Origin: Macrostomum hystrix
Lineage: Eukaryota; Platyhelminthes; Macrostomidae
Length of the DNA: 64,000 nucleotides
NCBI GenBank assembly: GCA_950097015.1
Contig: CATNEN010000038.1
Coordinates: 5,315,001-5,379,000 of the forward strand
Direction: 5' to 3'
The first letter of the stretch is position 1, and the number at the start of each line of letters is the position of its first letter. The position numbers and the translations under genes are program-made. Below the pieces are notes generated by a model. It was not told where the DNA came from. It searched no databases and was given only the letters and a program-made list of their open reading frames with translations. This document shows positions 32,684 through 44,200 of this stretch, in pieces.

Positions 32684-33655
32684 CGGATCAGTAGTAGCAG
32701 CTACAAACTGAATTGCTGGCTGACTAGCTTGGGTGCAGTGAAATATCTTCTGAAAATCTATATTTTATAACAGGTTGTGATCGAGCGAAAACAAAAACTG
32801 AGAAATACTTGTCCTTTGCTTCATCTTAAAAAATATTTAATTGAGTTTTTTGCTTTGTTCCCGACGGAGAGCTCTAATCTTCAATATTTAAATAATATTT
32901 TCTCGACTTCCAGTACTCTCATATCACCAATCACAAAGCTGTCAAGTCAAGGGACTTAAATTTTCACAATTCCACAATTCGAAACTCATAATCTTCTAAA
33001 CTACTTTCGATCACAAAAAGCCAGTTTCTGCAGTTGCAGGCCTACATATTTTGGTTTTCAAACCTGCATGCAAGATAGATTGAAAGCTAAAGATAAGATT
33101 TTGGAAACGATTGCAGTGACTGCGGTCGGTTCGGGGTCCAGTTCGGGTTGCAGTACTATTAAGTTTGCAACGAGCTGAAACAAGGGTTAGGACGCTCTGG
33201 GTTGGGTTGGGCCTTGCACTGGGTCGGCATTCTCTCACGCAGTACTCCTAGGTCAACAATACTACTTTCAATAGCTGCACAGCTTATAAAATTGTAATAC
33301 AAAACGCAGGACGCTCTGGCAGTACCAATTTATGATTTAATTATTTATTTATAATGGCACTCATGAGTGGCACTCATAAAGGAGAGACACGATAGAGGCA
33401 CATTCTTATTGTCGTGCGCAGCTAATAGTACAATTATAGTTGTTTTTAGAAGCAGGGGTCTTTCGAGCAAGTAATCCTCAGTCTCGATTGTACTAGATTA
33501 TTTATTAACTTGTAATCCTGATCCTGTTATCCCTGATCATCTGTCAATTTAGCCAGAAATTAAATTGAGAAGTAGGATGCATCATCATCGAGCATGCATC
33601 AAAAATCAAATTAGTGGCCAATGTTACTGTTGCCATTCGCAGTTCAGAACCAGTT
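32684..33655. other. Intergenic region between convergent genes
   Basis: Contains the 3' ends of the CRT-like gene (plus) and METTL27-like gene (minus). A TTTATT at about 33500 is a possible AATAAA signal for the minus-strand gene. No other gene is recognised. Confidence 0.45.
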
Positions 33656-36516
33656 TCAAGCCCTTCTGTAGACGTAGAACTTTCCTGGCAGGTCATTGTA
33701 ATAGTGCTCCATGATGCCGGTCTGCACCTTCTGCCAGACGCCGTCCGCTTCCAGACGATCCATCGTGGGCTCCAGAACGCGAAGGTAGTCGGTCCGAAGG
33801 TACTCTTCGCGTAGCGCCATGCAGAAGATGCCGCCAGACTTCAAGGTCATTGCCAGCGGCATCAGGTGCATCGGTCCCAGGTGCCCGGGCAGGAAGGAAC
33901 CCGAGGTCACAATGGCATCGTAAGATCCTGATTTGAGAATTTTTGTCGAGAAGAATGAGAAAATTTGCTATTAGCTCTGAAAAAATGTTTCAAAGCGGTG
34001 TTACTTTGTGGGGTTCCTACCCTGCTCCACAGCTTTAATCCTTTCGCTGTCAATGAGCTCTTCGAATAGCTGCTTGTACACCTGCTTCTTGGCGGCTACG
34101 TCCAGCATGCCGCGGCTGCCATCAATGGCATCGATGTTGTCGAAGCCAAGCTCCTTCAGCTGGCGAGTTGGGGTGAGTGACAGTTGGTAGGCGTGAATAG
34201 ATAACTCTGTCGTAGGTCAGTGGCGAAGCCAGGATTTTTGTCTAGGGGGGCCGCGCGTTTTGGGCGCGCCACTATTGGGAGGCGCCACTACCACGGGCGC
34301 CACTATCAGGGGGCGCCACTACCAGTGGGCGCCAGCGCCAATACTAGAGTTGCCACTCTGCCGCGGGGGCGCCACTATCAGGGGGCGCCACTACCAGTGG
34401 GCGCCAGCGCCAATACTAGGGTTGCCACTCTACCGCGGGGGCGCCACTATCAGGGGCGCCACTATTAGGGGCGCCACTATCAGGGGGCGCCAGCGCAACT
34501 ACTAGGGGGTGCCACTACCACGGGGACGCCACTACTCGTACAATGGGGCGCCACATAGTTTTGTCAGCCGATTAAGGGGGCGAGGCCCTCCTTGCCCCCC
34601 CCTGGTAACGCCCCTCTTTAAGGTAAAGTGTAGTTCTATTTTAAACAGAATTCGTTAAAATCTCAACTGACGGCAACGCCGCCAAGACCGGTGCCAGCAC
34701 AGACGTCCAGGATCTGTGCGCTTTTGTCTGGCAGGTACGCATCAGCCAGCCTCGCAATCTTTTGCGGATGAGTGTAGCCGTGAGACATGTTAAGCAGATC
34801 CTTCATGCGATTTTGAGTGAATGTGAGGAGTGTGTTAATGATATGTTACCGTTAGTTTTCAGCGTTTTGTAAATGGTATATATTCCCCATTTATTTTGTT
34901 GTCTAGCGAGCAAGAGGTGTCTCGTTTATTGACCGAGGCGAAGCCGAGGTCAATGATCGAGACACCGAGTGCTTTTGGCCCTAGACAGCTAAATGAGTGG
35001 GGAATATGATATGTATCCCCCGTTCGGTGTGTGTAGCTTTTGTGTGCTACACTTTTTTGCTAGTTTTTGTTAGTCTATGGTTGTTGTCTCGAATTTATCA
35101 GCCCGCGGGGCAGCGGGAAATAAATGATTTATTCACCTAGGGAAATAAATGAAAACATGCGTCACATAGACACTCGCCCGGGGCAAAAGGGGGACACATA
35201 TTTCTTCGTCCCGGACAAATAAATGCTACAACACTAGACCATAGACTTATTGGACCAGGATCGACAAGTGGGGATACATGTGACTGAATTTCATTCGACT
35301 ATTCGTAATCTCTTAAAAGTTTGTGCTAATATCTAACGAAATAAAACCTTTTTGCAATTTTTAGGCTTCCACACGACGTTTTAGGCTTTCCCAGAACAAA
35401 CCCGTTCATATTGGCCGGCAAACTCGTTGTACATCTCTGAAGTTTTTGCTCCTCCGTACGCCATTGTGTCAAACCGGGAGAAGAACACATTTGCTCGGTG
35501 TTCTGTACAATTTGTCTGCTGCTGCTGCTGCTGCTGAACTGATGCCATGGCAGATAACGTACGCTGGCAGTTTAAATGCTACGAGTATAACTCTAACTCA
35601 AGTAAAATGAATATTCTCCAGTTAGCTAATAAGAAGTTGGGTTTCTCAAAAGAGCCTTGATAACGAGATGAAGAGTAGGAGTTACGAGCTACAGACGAGC
35701 TGCTACACGCTTTTGCCTACCATGCTATAATATCGTGACGTCAGTGCAGACATTTTAGGGAAAGCCGTGCACAAGGCAGGAGCATTGCTTTCTCTCCACC
35801 GAAGGTCTCCGTTCTCTCATTGGACGGCATTATCAGTCCATCCTGTCTGATAAAGCGTTTTTGAACGACAAAAAGACTTGACAGATGTTCACAGCAATCT
35901 TCTGGTGCCTAAAGGCTCAGAATGTGGTCTTAGAGACAAAGCATCTCCACATTTTGTCTTCGTTCTCCATTGAATGTAAGCAGAAGATCTTATAGCATGG
36001 AAGGTAATGGCAAATCATTTGGTGACACTAGACCCGCAGCCAGCCAGGAGGCGACTCTGTCGATTTCGCTGACTCCTGAGCACATTTGCACGACAAGCCC
36101 CCAAGCCTTCTCTGCACGGCTGCGCCCCAGTTTAATGTCGCCTCGCCGTGTAATCGAGCTCAGGGACCTTGGCGCGAGAGGCAAACACCTCAACCAGTCT
36201 GCCCTCACCCCCTCAAAGCCGCTGACTTATATTTTGCAAGGGCAATTAAAAACCTTGAGTTGGGAGAAAAAAATAAAAAACAAGTTTTAAACAAAATTCT
36301 ATTTAAGCATAAAAACAATAATATGAATAAGCATGCCCCTTTCTGCTCATTGCTGCAGTCACATTCTGCGTCGATGATGCTCCTCACCTGTTCATAGTTG
36401 CTACTCCAGTCATTGTACATCGACTTCACACCCTGGGGATCTTTAGAGTACAGGTCGTCGACAATTTGGTCGCTTCTGGCCTTGGCGGCGGCGGCGGCAG
36501 TCTCTGACGATGTCAT
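33656..36516 (-). CDS. METTL27-like SAM-dependent methyltransferase
   Basis: Minus-strand exons 36388-36516, 34672-34800, 34021-34159 and 33656-33927 join with GT-AG junctions and consistent phases (0, 0, 1) to give 222 residues, near the usual length for METTL27/WBSCR27 (about 245). Visible domains: N-terminal SMYNDWSSNYEQ, the family's YxxWAxxYD-type entry; GYTHPQKIARLADAYLPDK; motif I for S-adenosylmethionine binding, ILDVCAGTGLGG; LKELGFDNIDAIDGSRGMLD (motif II with the acidic ribose-binding residue); VTSGSFLPGHLGPMHLMPL (motif IV area); and LKSGGIFCMALRE (post-strand 5). Substrate unknown. Intron 1 carries a SINE and foldback repeats, intron 2 a GC-rich element. A second possible first exon lies at 35402-35548. 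Confidence 0.83.
34208..34612. mobile_element. Probable non-autonomous DNA transposon with GC-rich internal repeats
   Basis: The left end GTCAGTGGCGAAGCCAGGAT and right end CCTGGTAACGCCCCTC are imperfect inverted repeats of the type seen on hAT-like elements. The interior consists of GGGGCGCCACTA(T/C)CA units and a duplicated segment with GGGCGCCAGCGCCAATACTA. Lies in intron 2 of the METTL27-like gene. No clear target duplication. Confidence 0.45.
34876..35012. repeat. Foldback (hairpin) element
   Basis: TATTCCCCATTTATTTTGTT...GTGTCTCGTTTATTGACC pairs with GGTCAATGATCGAGACACC...AAATGAGTGGGGAATA around a GAGGCGAAGCCGA centre. Stem arms are about 60 bp with small gaps, in the METTL27-like intron. 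Confidence 0.7.
35402..35548 (-). CDS. Candidate alternative first exon of METTL27-like gene
   Basis: A 49-codon minus-strand frame from ATG 35548 runs through a seven-Gln run to SEMYNEFAGQYER at 35402. Its last residues parallel SMYNDWSSNYEQ of the upstream exon, and both end in phase 0, so either can join the exon at 34800. The donor after it is GTTTGT, weaker than the GTGAGG of the other first exon. It could be an alternative promoter exon or a decayed duplicate. Confidence 0.5.
36004..36214 (-). mobile_element. tRNA-derived SINE, minus strand
   Basis: Tail (ATCATTTGGTGACACTAGAC, TTTCGCTGACTCCTGAGCAC), body (AGCCTTCTCTGCACGGCTGC) and tRNA-like head (GTAATCGAGCTCAGGGACCT). A central part is deleted relative to the copy at 44.6 kb. 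In intron 1 of the METTL27-like gene. Confidence 0.8.
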
Positions 36517-36633
36517 GACGAAAACAACGAGAACGATCTTCTAATTCGGTGAATCCAGCGAATAAGCAGCTTAATATTTTTCTGTTGGCAACTCTAATTA
36601 CTTCTCAATGGTGCGACTTAGCGGTCGAAAAGC

Positions 36634-36831
36634 TTGTTCGCTGATGTTGTTATTTTTAGAAAAGTCGATTGTACTTTTAGCGCACTGTTTTGCAACTGGA
36701 AAACGCTTCACTGGGCAAGGTTTGAAGCTGCCGCAGCCGCCACTTTACCAGAGGAAGCCCTGTTAGTTTTCCTATTAGAGCGGCTGCCAAGCTTGTCGGC
36801 GATAAGAAAAGGTACAGAATTCCATAAGAAA
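36634..36831 (+). other. Weak coding-like segment upstream of METTL27-like gene
   Basis: A plus-strand frame includes ATLPEEALLVFLLERLPSLS before a donor-like AAAAGGTACAG near 36810. The LPEEALLVFL start is reminiscent of an F-box entry, but there is no clear partner exon. Divergent from the METTL27-like start, so it may also be promoter sequence. Confidence 0.2.
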
Positions 36832-37126
36832 ACATTTTTTACGGAGTTAATGGAAATGGAATTATTCTGCAGAAATGATTTTTATCTTCGCACTGTATGC
36901 AAAGTGTTGTGAGAAAATGTACAGACGGACGTCGCCCAACGGAAAACTTTACACATTTTCTCTGCGAAAATTTTTGGTTTCATTTTCATTACTCATTAAT
37001 TATTCTATTAATGCTTTTATACCACACTTACCGCAATGAATTCAAAGTCCAGAACAGAACAAGCATTTTACAAGTTGATTTTACAAGTCCCGAGTACTAA
37101 TAATAATAATAGTACTATTAATACTT

Positions 37127-37437
37127 ACAGGAGGGCTGCGGGCAATCTCGCATCATTTGGTGACACTAGACCTGCAGCCAGTGAGGAGGCAATTCTGCCC
37201 ATTTCGCTGACTCCTGAGCACACACGCACAGTCGCACACATATACTGTACGCAGCTGGCACACAGGCAGGCACACCCAGGTGTGTACATCTGCCCTGACT
37301 TTCTCAACGTCTGGCAGTCTATGCTTTCACTGTGCCTTGGAGGTTGGTCCTCAAGGGCGTCAATCGCACGACAAGCCCCCAAGCCTTCTCTCCGCGGCTG
37401 CGCCCCAATTTAATGTGGCCTCGCCACGAAATCGCAA
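37127..37437 (-). mobile_element. tRNA-derived SINE, minus strand
   Basis: Full 3' part (CATCATTTGGTGACACTAGA, ACACACGCACAGTCGCACAC, GGTGTGTACATCTGCCCTGA) and body to GGCCTCGCCACGAAATCG; the tRNA-like head is mostly missing. Confidence 0.82.
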
Positions 37438-37739
37438 ACCTCTAATCCCGTGTACTACAAAAGGAAGAACGATGCTGGTTCCCTCAAATTTCGAAAGAAA
37501 CATTGCAAGCAAGGAACGTTTCGTTTCTGCGTTTCTTCAGTCCGGAACGTCGTGGACTTTCTATCAGGACTGACCCCGCGTCCTCAAAAACGTCAGTTAT
37601 TTTCCGCCTGCTCATCTAGAAGTTGCACTTTACTGGCTGGCTAGACGATAGTTTAGCAACTTTGCTCTAATTTATCAATTGAATTTTCTTACAATGACAG
37701 CAAAGAAATTGTGGCTCTCACGTGCGGTGTGTCACTAAA

Positions 37740-38270
37740 GTGTGTGATAATTGTTACATCTTCCTAGCTTTCGACCAAATGCCGACTTAGGTGCCTCGGC
37801 ATTCCTCAAAGTCGACGCGAGTAGCAGTGACAATTTACCGTCTGCTTCGGCTGAGTTCCCTCCAGTGGTGGCGTTCCAGCGACTACCAGAGCAGAAGGAG
37901 ATGCCGACACCGCCCGCCTGGCCGTTATCGATGCCAGAGCCACTGCCGCTAAAGCCTACAGAGCCTTTACAAGAGTAAGGCACTTACAATCACATTGTTG
38001 ATCAAATTGGCACCTCCGCCTCCTCCCCCAGTCGTCGTAAAGATTCCCGCCGCTAAGTCCTCGAGCGCTCGAGTTGAAGATCCAGCCGGCACCCCGGTCC
38101 ACCAGCCAAGCACGGCTGAGAGCCGCCGCAGGACACCGCAGGACATTGCGGACAAGTCCGCCACGTAGGGCTGTCCCTTCGCTCCTCCAACGCCGATGGC
38201 CAGGAAGTTCATGCCGGTGCCGTTCCACTCCGAACTGATCGTCACTCCACTCTTAAATACGTCTCAAATA
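37740..38270 (-). pseudogene. Glycine-rich receptor-type fragment (ALK/LTK-like), degraded
   Basis: On the minus strand, one frame gives MNFLAIGVGGAKGQPY and TTTGGGGGGANLINN. A second frame over the middle gives RGAGWIFNSSARGLSGGNL. A third, downstream, gives GFSGSGSGIDNGQAGGVGIS. Their order (hydrophobic strand plus Gly run, GGGW-like, poly-Gly, then GxGVSF-like) resembles the glycine-rich extracellular domain of ALK/LTK receptors. The jumps between frames imply at least two lesions or unrecognised tiny introns; a GTAAGT follows ANLINNVI. No kinase or membrane segment is seen. Tentative. Confidence 0.3.
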
Positions 38271-38901
38271 CCTCGCACGTTTCGTTTTGACGTCTGAAAG
38301 GGATGTGTAGCTTTTCATAGCAAAGTAAAGGGAAACTCGGGAAAATTACGAAGTACCTGACAACTTGTCGAACAGCAGCAGTAAACACAGGCAGCTCCGG
38401 CTGTGGAAGGCCTCCAGGTCGCAGCCAAGTCAGTCTCACAGGTAAGTGACAGTCTAGGGTCCCCGGCACGGGCCCTGCTGCGTCAGGGAGCTGCGCACCG
38501 CACCGTACAGGTAGACTGGGACGTCCGTACTCCGAATCCGCTCGGCGCGCAGAGCTTCAATGCTGAAGCAGAGACAGAACGAGTGATATCTGTCCATAAT
38601 GTACTGGCGCACTAGTTTGATTAACATAAACCAACACCGTGTACTACTACGAGTATAGTAATGTGACAAATGCTCTTACTTTTACTCTACTGCAATTAAA
38701 CGCGACCAGGCTGCAGTAAGCACTATGAATACCAATGTTGTTAATACTACAACATATAATAATAATCCAAAGCCATATATTCTTAAAATACAATTTCTCA
38801 TTAATATTGCGACTAATACTAATATTGAACACTATTAGGAATACTGCTTTACTTATAATTTTAGTAAGCTTCCTAACAATAATAGTATTAATATTTCCAC
38901 T

Positions 38902-39152
38902 TCGGGGTGAGTCGCAAAGCGTTTGCCTCTCGCACCAAGGTCCATGAGTTCGATTCCGCGGCGAGTCGGCGCAGCCGCAGAGAGAAGGCTTGGGGGCTTG
39001 TCGTGCAATTTACGCTTTTGAGGGCCAACCTCCAAGGAACTGTGGGAGTGTGTACTGCCTGACAGCGAGAAAGTCAAAGATGTACACACCTGTGGGCATG
39101 TGGGCTCTGGAGTCAGCGGAATGGGGCAGAAGCAATGCCCACTGCCCTCAGG
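38902..39152 (+). mobile_element. tRNA-derived SINE, plus strand
   Basis: tRNA-like head with B box GAGTTCGATTCCGCGGCGAG, body GCAGCCGCAGAGAGAAGGCT, CGTGCAATTTACGCTTTTGAGG and tail AGTCAGCGGAATGGGGCAGA. Shortened in the 3' part compared with the copy at 44.6 kb. It ends 27 bp before the mariner element. Confidence 0.83.
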
Positions 39153-39178
39153 CAAGTTTTATGTATTTTATAGTATTA

Positions 39179-40444
39179 AGGGTGAGCCAAAAGTTTCCGG
39201 AATTTTTTTCAGCTGGATCTTCGTACAAATTTTGTTTATGGTATATCTCAAAAGTGGCAGTCATCCACTAGCATACTTGCATGCATGCTTTTATCTCTTT
39301 TACTCAGAATCAGCGCATCTCTTCAGCTCTGCTTGAATAGCCGCTATAGTAATAATAATGGACATGCCTAAAAACGAATGGCGAGCAATTCTGCTCAACC
39401 ACTTTCCACGCTGGAAGAAATGCAGCCGAGGCACATCGCGAGCTATCAAGTCTGATGGGTCATCATGCACCCTCTAAGTCTACGGTGTACGAATGGTTCG
39501 CTCGCTTTGTAGAGGAGGACTGGAACCTGTCCGACAAACCAAGGTCAGGTCGACCCCCCACTGCCGATCAAGGTGCCGTTCTCCATGCCCTAGAGGACAA
39601 CCCGGAGAACAGTGTGCGCAAGTTGTCGGCCACAACTGGAGTGCCCTACAGCACAGTTCGACGGAGCCTGCATGATGCAGGCAAGGTTCCGAAGAAGCCG
39701 ACTCTGGTACCCCACGAGCTGACTCCCCAGCAGATGGGCACTCGGGTCGAGATGGCAACTTTGAACTTCCTCCAGGCCCACTCGCCAAATTTTTCCTAAA
39801 GTCCATCATTGCGCAGGATGAGAAGTGGGTCTCATATGAAAATCCTATCGCATCGGCGGTCTGGGTGAATGCTGATGAAGAGCCACCAATCTGCTCCAGG
39901 CGAGACCCCCACTGTGGGAAGGAGCTCTTGTCCTTCTGGTTCTGCTCATCGGGCCCCATCTTCTGGGAGCTCATCCCGCATGGCGTGGCTGTCACTGCTG
40001 CTGTCATCTGCGAAGAACTGGAGCAAGTTGCCCACCGGCTGCGATCCGTGTGCCCAGGGCACCGGGACAAAGTTTTTCTGTTTGACAATGCCCGACCACA
40101 CAAGGCTAGAATCACCCAAGCCAAACTCGCGAGCCTCGGCTTCAGCGTTTTGCCTCACCCACCTTACTCGCCGGACCTCTCGCCATGTGACTACCATGTG
40201 TTCAGATCCCTCCAGAACTTCTGTGATGGTCGGCGCTTTGCGAACAAGCAGCATGTGGAGTTAGCAGTGCAGGAATGGATCGACTCTAGGCCAAGGAGCT
40301 TCTGGATTGAGGCACTGCCTATGAGATGGGAGAGAGTCAAGGTCTTGAATGGCAACTATGTTACATCGATTTAATCTGTTGACTTTGAATGCGAAAGTTG
40401 ACTATGTTGATGCAATGAAATTCCGGAAACTTTTGGCTCACCCT
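39179..40444 (+). mobile_element. Mariner element
   Basis: 1266 bp with inverted ends of about 27 bp (AGGGTGAGCCAAAAGTTTCC at the left, inverse at the right), flanked by TA (39177-39178 and 40445-40446). Size, TA target and the transposase inside identify it as a mariner of the D,D34D type. Confidence 0.93.
39358..40374 (+). pseudogene. Mariner transposase (D,D34D), frame-broken
   Basis: Begins at ATG 39358 (MDMPKNEWRAILLNHF). The conserved frame shifts near 39440, carries the helix-turn-helix domain (STVYEWFARFVEEDW, SGRPPTA, LSATTGVPYSTVRRSL) and a WVPHEL-like VPHELT, then shifts back near 39790 at a T run before AQDEKW. The last part holds the catalytic triad: Asp in DEKW, Asp in FDNARPH, and Asp in SPCDYHVF, 34 residues after the second, which marks the mariner family. 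It ends at 40374 with GNYVTSI. Two frame breaks make this copy inactive, although its ends remain good substrates for a related transposase. Confidence 0.87.
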
Positions 40445-40446
40445 TA

Positions 40447-41285
40447 TATTAAGATTTCTACTAACACTTCTAATATTTAATACTACAATTTCTAGGCCCA
40501 TATTCCCTGCAACTAGCCTTGCAATTTATTTAACCAACGAAATAATTAAAAACGTGAAATCGACAGTTCAGCATACTACTTCTCAATGATTTCACTAGTA
40601 GTACGGTTAGTAGCTGTAGCCAAAATGTACAGCCTGATATACTACGTACACGCACTTGATAGATAATGCTGAATTAATGTAAAGTATTATTGTATTAAAC
40701 ACTGTAGACTTTGTTATTAATTATTTTTTATAGACAGTTTCTCTGTTTAATAGACTACGAATATATTATTTTAATTTAAACAGCAAGCTAGCTGTCGGTA
40801 AAATTAACAATTTACTAAGCAGGTTACATTCTAATTATATAGTTAATGGCTTGCTGTCTGTAAATTTTTCTTCGGACAGAATACTACAGAACAGATAGAG
40901 CGACAGAAATCAAATAGTTAATAGACACAGACCAAGGAATATGACTTGTTATATTTATTCCTTGGTCTGTGTTAGATGTCACAGTTAACGGTCCTTACCC
41001 TTCTCTCGCTGCTTTTCCTTTCTATCCTCTAAGAACGGCCCCACCCCACACCGTTGGGGGGGTCGCGTTATGTACGCGTCCAATGTACATTGACTCCCAA
41101 GACAACCTCCTCTTCACTGTACACTCAGTTAGTTCTACGCGCTGTCCTCTAAATAGACACACTGAAACTGACGGACGAAAGAAAGGCGAGCTGGGTCGAA
41201 CGTTGCGCAAACGTGTTAGCCCTGTGTGAACTGGCTTGGATTTAAAGTTCAAACTTCAATTTGTTCTTTTGCGTCACTTTTCAGC
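40447..41285. other. Upstream region of gamma-glutamyltransferase gene
   Basis: AT-rich, no coding exon. Contains the hairpin at 40925-40972 and a C/G block near 41038-41070. The start codon of the next gene is at 41286. Confidence 0.5.
40925..40972. repeat. Perfect 17-bp hairpin
   Basis: ACACAGACCAAGGAATA (40925-40941) is repeated inverted at 40956-40972 with a 14-base loop. About 310 bp upstream of the gamma-glutamyltransferase start. Confidence 0.85.
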
Positions 41286-44200
41286 ATGGCTTACGAAGAA
41301 AGGGACCCGCTGATTTTGGGCTCTAAGAGGGGCGGATTTCGAGATAAGAGGTGAGACAATCAATATTTGAAGAGTTTTGCTGTCTTCTTTATTTTTTAAC
41401 TACTTAGAGTCACATCCTGAAGTCTAGGGCTGTGCACTTGCTCCCACCGTCAAATCCTCACACCTCAGGTTGGACACCATCGCTCAGATCCTCAGGTGTG
41501 GGGGCTGGGCAGACTCCTTCAGATCCTCAGGTGCGGGGGCTGGGCAGACTCCCTCAGATCCTCAGGTGCGGGGGGCTGGGCACTCTCCCTCAGATCCTCA
41601 GGTGCGGGGGCTGGGCACTCTCCCTCAGATCCTCAGGTGTGGGTGCTGGGCACTCTCCCTCAGATCCTCAGGTGCGGGGGGCTGGGCACTCTCCCTCAGA
41701 TCCTCAGGTGCGGGGGCTGGGCACTCTCCCTCAGATCCTCAGGTGCGGGGGCTGGGCACTCTCCCTCAGATCCTCAGGTGTTGGGGCTGGGCACTCTCTT
41801 TCAGATCCTCAGGTGTGGGGGCTGGGCACTCTCCCTCAGATCCTCAGGTGTGGGGGCTGGGCACTCTCCCTCAGATCCTCAGGTGTGGGGGCTGGGCACT
41901 CTCCCTCAGATCCTCAGGTGTGGGGGCTGGGCACTCTCCCTCAGATCCTCAGGTGCGGGGGCTGGGCACTCTCCCTCAGATCCTCAGGTGCGGGGGCTGG
42001 GCACTCTCCCTCAGATCCTCAGGTGCGGGGGCTGGGCACTCTCCCTCAGATCCTCAGGTGTGGGGGCTGGGCACTCCCTCAGATCCTCAGGTGTAGGTGC
42101 TGGGCACTCCCTCAGATCCTCAGGTGTGGGTGCTGGGCAGGCTCCATCAGATCCTCAGGTGTGGGGGCTGGGCAGGCTCCATCAGATCCTCAGGTGTGGG
42201 GGCTGGGCAGGCTCCGTCAGATCCTCAGGTGTGGGGGCTGGGCAGGCTCCATCAGATCCTCAGGTTTGGGGGCTGGGCAGGCTCCATCAGATCATTATCG
42301 CTACTTATAAAACGAATAGAAGATGCAAAAGGCAGGGAAGTCGCCAACCCGCACTCGGCTCGCAGATGTGGTCGGGGTGTACTGATCGCGCTGGTGTTCA
42401 CCTTTGCCCTGCTGGCAGCCGTGTTTCTTGGATGCTTTCTCTACTACGCCGCGATGTACGCCAAGGGTGAGCGCTTAGTGTTGATATTGATAGTAATGTT
42501 AGGGTCAACTCGGGTTCATCGAGTAGCTAGCTAATTATTGGCTAAATCGTTATTCATTGTTTGTTTCTAGACAAAGAAGAATTTAAACGCTAAATGCTAT
42601 ACTAACAGTAGTCTAGTAAACATTTGGCATCAATCATGCAAATCTCAGGCACACCCAAATGGTTGCAAGACCGTGTGTCGGACCAGCTGCTCGAGACCTA
42701 CCTGTACAATGGCGTCACCTCCGATGCAACAGTCTGCAGCCTGATTGGCGCCAACATCATCAACGTGCTGAATGGCAGCGCTATGGACGCCGCGGTCGCC
42801 ACCGTGCTGTGCGTCGGTGTGGCCAACTCGCACAGTGCCGGCATCGGTGGCGGCTCCTTCCTCATGCACTTTGATAGGTGATTCACCAGAATACTGATCT
42901 CTGAACACATAGGTTGGTCACGTGACCTGCAGCCTGAACCCACAGATTGGTCACGTGACCAGTAGCCTGAACCCACAGGTTGGTCACGTGGCCAGTAGCC
43001 TGAACCCACAGGTTGGTCACGTGACCTGTAGCCTGAACCCACAGGTTGGTCACGTGACCTGTAGCCTGAACCTACAGGTTGGTCACGTGACCAGTAGCCT
43101 GAACCGACAGGTTGGTCACGTGACCAATAGCCTGAACCCACAGGTTGGTCACGTGACCTGTAGCCTGAACCCACAGGTTGGTCACGTGACCAGTAGCCTG
43201 AACCGACAGGTTGGTCACGTGACCAGTAGCCTGAACCCACAGGTTGGTCACGTGACCAGTAGCCTGAACCCACAGGTTGGTCACGTGGCCAGTAGACTGA
43301 ACCCACAGGTTGGTCACGTGACCAGTAGCCTGAACCGACAGGTTGGTCACGTGACCAGTAGCCAGAACCCACAGGTTGGTCACGTGACCAGTAGCCTGAA
43401 CCTTTCTCACCCACCCCGGCAGCAAAACCAAGCAGGTGTCGGCCTTCGACTATCGAGAAACCGCGCCGGCACTCGCCAATCGGGACATGTTCAACACCCT
43501 GCCGGCCAACGCCACCACAACCGGCGGTCTGGCCATCGGCGTGCCTGGCGAGGTGGCCGGACTGCACCGGGCCCATTCGCGGTTCGGCCGGCTGCCCTGG
43601 AAGCAGGTGGTGGCTCCGGTGTCGCAGCTGTTGCGCAATGGCCAGCGCGTCACGAAGCCGCTCGCCGACGCCATGGCCAGCAAGTTCGACGAAGTGCCAT
43701 CCGCGGGACCGTTCGCCGAGCTGAAACGCTGGATGACCAACCCGGCCACTGGCAGGCCCTACGCAGCCGGCGAAATCCTTCGCGACGAGAAACTCGCCGA
43801 CACCATGGATCGCATCGCAGAGAATCCGGCAGACTTCTACAATGGCAGCCTGGCCGCTGATATTACCAAGGAATTGGCTGACGCAGGTCAGAGGAGTGAC
43901 TACATTTAGGGATGATCCAATGGGATCGGGATCTGAAGAGATCGGGATCTGAAGAGATCGGGATCTGAAGAGATCGGGATCTGAAGAGATCGGGATCTGA
44001 AGAGATCGGGATCTGAAGAGATCGGGATCTGAAGAGATCGGGATCTGAAGAGATCGGGATCTGAAGAGATCGGGATCTGAAGAGATCGGGATCTGAAGAG
44101 ATCGGGATCTGAAGAGATCGGGATTGGAATCGAAAGGGCAGACCGTGATGTCTCTGTTTTTTTCAGATCGAGTCCAAGTTAAATTTAATTAATTAAAACA

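Noticed and set aside
38454-38669. Minus-strand frame with VPVYLYG, like a formiminotransferase
   Set aside because: Only one short motif fits; flanking residues, downstream exons and splice sites do not support the family.
43450-43749. Minus-strand 99-codon ORF in GGT exon 4
   Set aside because: GC-rich shadow of a confirmed exon.
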